A program made the position numbers and the translations under genes. The notes under the pieces are model-generated. The model made no database searches, was not told the origin of the DNA, and saw only the letters and a program-made list of their open reading frames with translations. Below, piece after piece: positions 62,976 to 64,000 of a DNA stretch of 64,000 nucleotides. Source of the stretch: Salipaludibacillus neizhouensis (GTDB lineage Bacteria > Bacillota > Bacilli > Bacillales > Salisediminibacteriaceae); contig NZ_KZ614147.1 in assembly GCF_002886185.1 (NCBI RefSeq), forward strand, positions 1,089,187-1,153,186, written 5' to 3'. Within the stretch, counting starts at the first letter, position 1. Every line of letters starts with the position of its first letter.

Positions 62976-63310
62976 AAGGAGGAGCTCGAATCCGCTCTAG
63001 GCGGACGTTTTCCGCGGGCAACGACTTCAGCCTCCTCGGGAAAGTTCGCCCTGCGGGGTCTTCAGTCGTTGCTATTCCGCAGGAGTCGCCGCCTTCGCTC
63101 CTTCGATTTATTTTTTGGGGAAAGTGAAAGTGTAAACTGCCTATCTAAAAAATTGTTGTTTGGAAGAATCCGCGAGACTCCTGTGGAAGAATGGTCCAAG
63201 CGAGACCCCGCAGAGCGTTTTTTGGCTCGAGGAGGCTCGCGGATCATCCACGGAAAGCGAGCGGTAATTCTTCCAAACAACCTTCCATGATAATAAAGTA
63301 ACAAAATAGA
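62976..63310. repeat. Family A repeat, complete inverted pair
   Basis: The left unit (62976-63110) has GCTCGAATCCGCTCTAGGCG, GTTTTCCGCGGGC, CAGCCTCCTCGGG, TGCGGGGTCTTCAG and TTCCGCAGGAGTCGCCG. The right unit (63155-63290) holds their inverse complements: GCGAGACTCCTGTGG, GCGAGACCCCGCAG, CTCGAGGAGGCTCGCGG and CCACGGAAAGCGAGC. It is framed by TTGTTTGGAAGAAT / ATTCTTCCAAACAA. It lies between the GH36 and GH42 genes of the same locus. Confidence 0.85.
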
Positions 63311-63335
63311 AAATAGACGCTACGCGTTTTTCTAA
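63303..63335 (+). repeat. Terminal hairpin of family C, solo
   Basis: AAAATAGACGCTACGCGTTT with TTCTAAA matches the right end of family C (3217-3244). A second hairpin, AGCCAGGGGGAAA / TTTCCTCTGGCT, follows at 63338-63364. Confidence 0.55.
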
Positions 63336-63428
63336 AGCCAGGGGGAAAGGTTTCCTCTGGCTAAAGTTAAATATCCATTTGTAATGGACCAATGGATTGT
63401 TGATCTGAAAGTGATGGAGGTTATAAGG

Positions 63429-64000
63429 ATGCATTTAGGAGTAGATTATTACCCGGAGCATTGGGATATCGAGATGATCGATGAGGATTTAACGAGAATG
63501 TTGAAAATGGGCGTGAATACTGTTCGAATTGGTGAGTTTGCCTGGGCTATGATGGAAAAGTCACCGGGAGCGTTCGATTTTTCATTTTTTGATCATGTGA
63601 TTAAGAAATGCAAAGAGTACGGGTTACAGGTGATGTTTGGAACGCCGACAGCAACTTTTCCTGCATGGTTAGCTAAAAGGGAACAAAGTATTTTTAATAT
63701 AACAAAAGAGGGCAACCGTTTGGCTTTCGGTGGTCGCAGACAATATTGCTATAACTCCGACGTATATATGAATTATTCGTTACGAATCGTTGAAAAGCTC
63801 GTGCAACATTATCAAAAAGAGGATCAAATTTTTTCGTGGCAAATTGATAATGAGCTTGGACATGAAGGAAGTGATGATTGCTATTGCGAAAACTGTTTAC
63901 ATGCGTTCCAACAATATTTGGCAGAGAAATATGCATCTATTGACGAGTTGAATCAGCAATGGGGAACGATATTTTGGGGGCAAACCTATAGTGAATTTGC
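63429..64000 (+). CDS. Beta-galactosidase, family GH42, 3' end beyond the window
   Basis: The first 190 residues of a GH42 enzyme: HLGVDYYPEHWDIEMIDEDL, VNTVRIGEFAWAMMEKSPG, FGTPTATFPAWLA, NRLAFGGRRQYCYNSDVY and WQIDNELGHEGSDDCYCENC, the last carrying the acid/base Glu and the first cysteines of the zinc site. It is cytosolic with no signal peptide. GGAGG lies seven bases before the ATG at 63429. It continues the galactoside locus after a family A repeat, and would cleave beta-galactosides such as those from type I galactan. Confidence 0.92.
   Translation, partial: MHLGVDYYPEHWDIEMIDEDLTRMLKMGVNTVRIGEFAWAMMEKSPGAFDFSFFDHVIKKCKEYGLQVMFGTPTATFPAWLAKREQSIFNITKEGNRLAFGGRRQYCYNSDVYMNYSLRIVEKLVQHYQKEDQIFSWQIDNELGHEGSDDCYCENCLHAFQQYLAEKYASIDELNQQWGTIFWGQTYSEF

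Noticed and set aside
62961-63290. A 109-codon open frame starting inside the GH36 gene
   Set aside because: It is a by-product of the GC-rich family A inverted pair. Codon use is atypical and the frame breaks in every other copy.

Overview
The window looks like chromosomal DNA of an endospore-former of the Bacillaceae, probably an alkaliphilic or halophilic one. The signs are moderate-to-low GC, strong GGAGG-type ribosome binding sites with many TTG/GTG starts, B. subtilis-like gene sets (puc, mtnU/mtnE, pbpC, azoR, melA, Med-like), very acidic exported proteins, and dispersed palindromic repeats typical of this family. No tRNA, rRNA, CRISPR array, insertion sequence or phage gene was seen.

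Layout. 1-12 kb: remains of a purine (ureide) catabolic cluster. pucG carries two single-base deletions. pucH and pucA have both lost their 5' halves at one head-to-head junction near 8629. pucB and a purine-type amidohydrolase survive, the latter behind a guanine-class riboswitch built as an ON switch. A PP2C-like phosphatase with a MarR gene, an ABC-2 exporter, an aldo/keto reductase and an amidase lie between them. 11.4-12.7 kb: azoR with a MarR regulator. 12.9-23 kb: polysaccharide breakdown, with a rhamnogalacturonan lyase and a 2033-residue secreted amylopullulanase cut off from its SLH anchor by a stop codon and a frameshift. 23.4-25.4 kb: a three-gene redox operon (DUF1858, DUF438/hemerythrin/PAS, DUF59) behind a perfect Fnr-type box. 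25.5-28.2 kb: M42 peptidase, aroD, aroK. 28.5-33.3 kb: a Med-like extracytoplasmic protein, an orphan histidine kinase, a VanZ-like protein and an SGNH protein. 33.5-43.9 kb: small unknown genes, a LuxR-type regulator, DinB, TauE/SafE, a diguanylate cyclase, mtnU, mtnE and pbpC. 44.1-52.2 kb: surface polysaccharide and wall genes (three glycosyltransferases, a priming sugar transferase, an LCP protein, a five-SH3b amidase). 52.5 kb: dcd. 53.2 kb to the end: an alpha/beta-galactoside locus (GH4, AraC regulator, ABC importer, GH35, GH36 and a GH42 that runs off the window).

Three families of dispersed repeats fill most longer intergenic gaps. Family A is a CTTTCCGCGGGC-type unit, often present as an inverted pair. 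Family B is a double hairpin, found inside family A twice. Family C is a nested hairpin of about 115 bp. The most interesting signals are the guanine-class ON riboswitch, the Med-like/kinase operon, the decaying puc genes, the unanchored amylopullulanase and the repeats.
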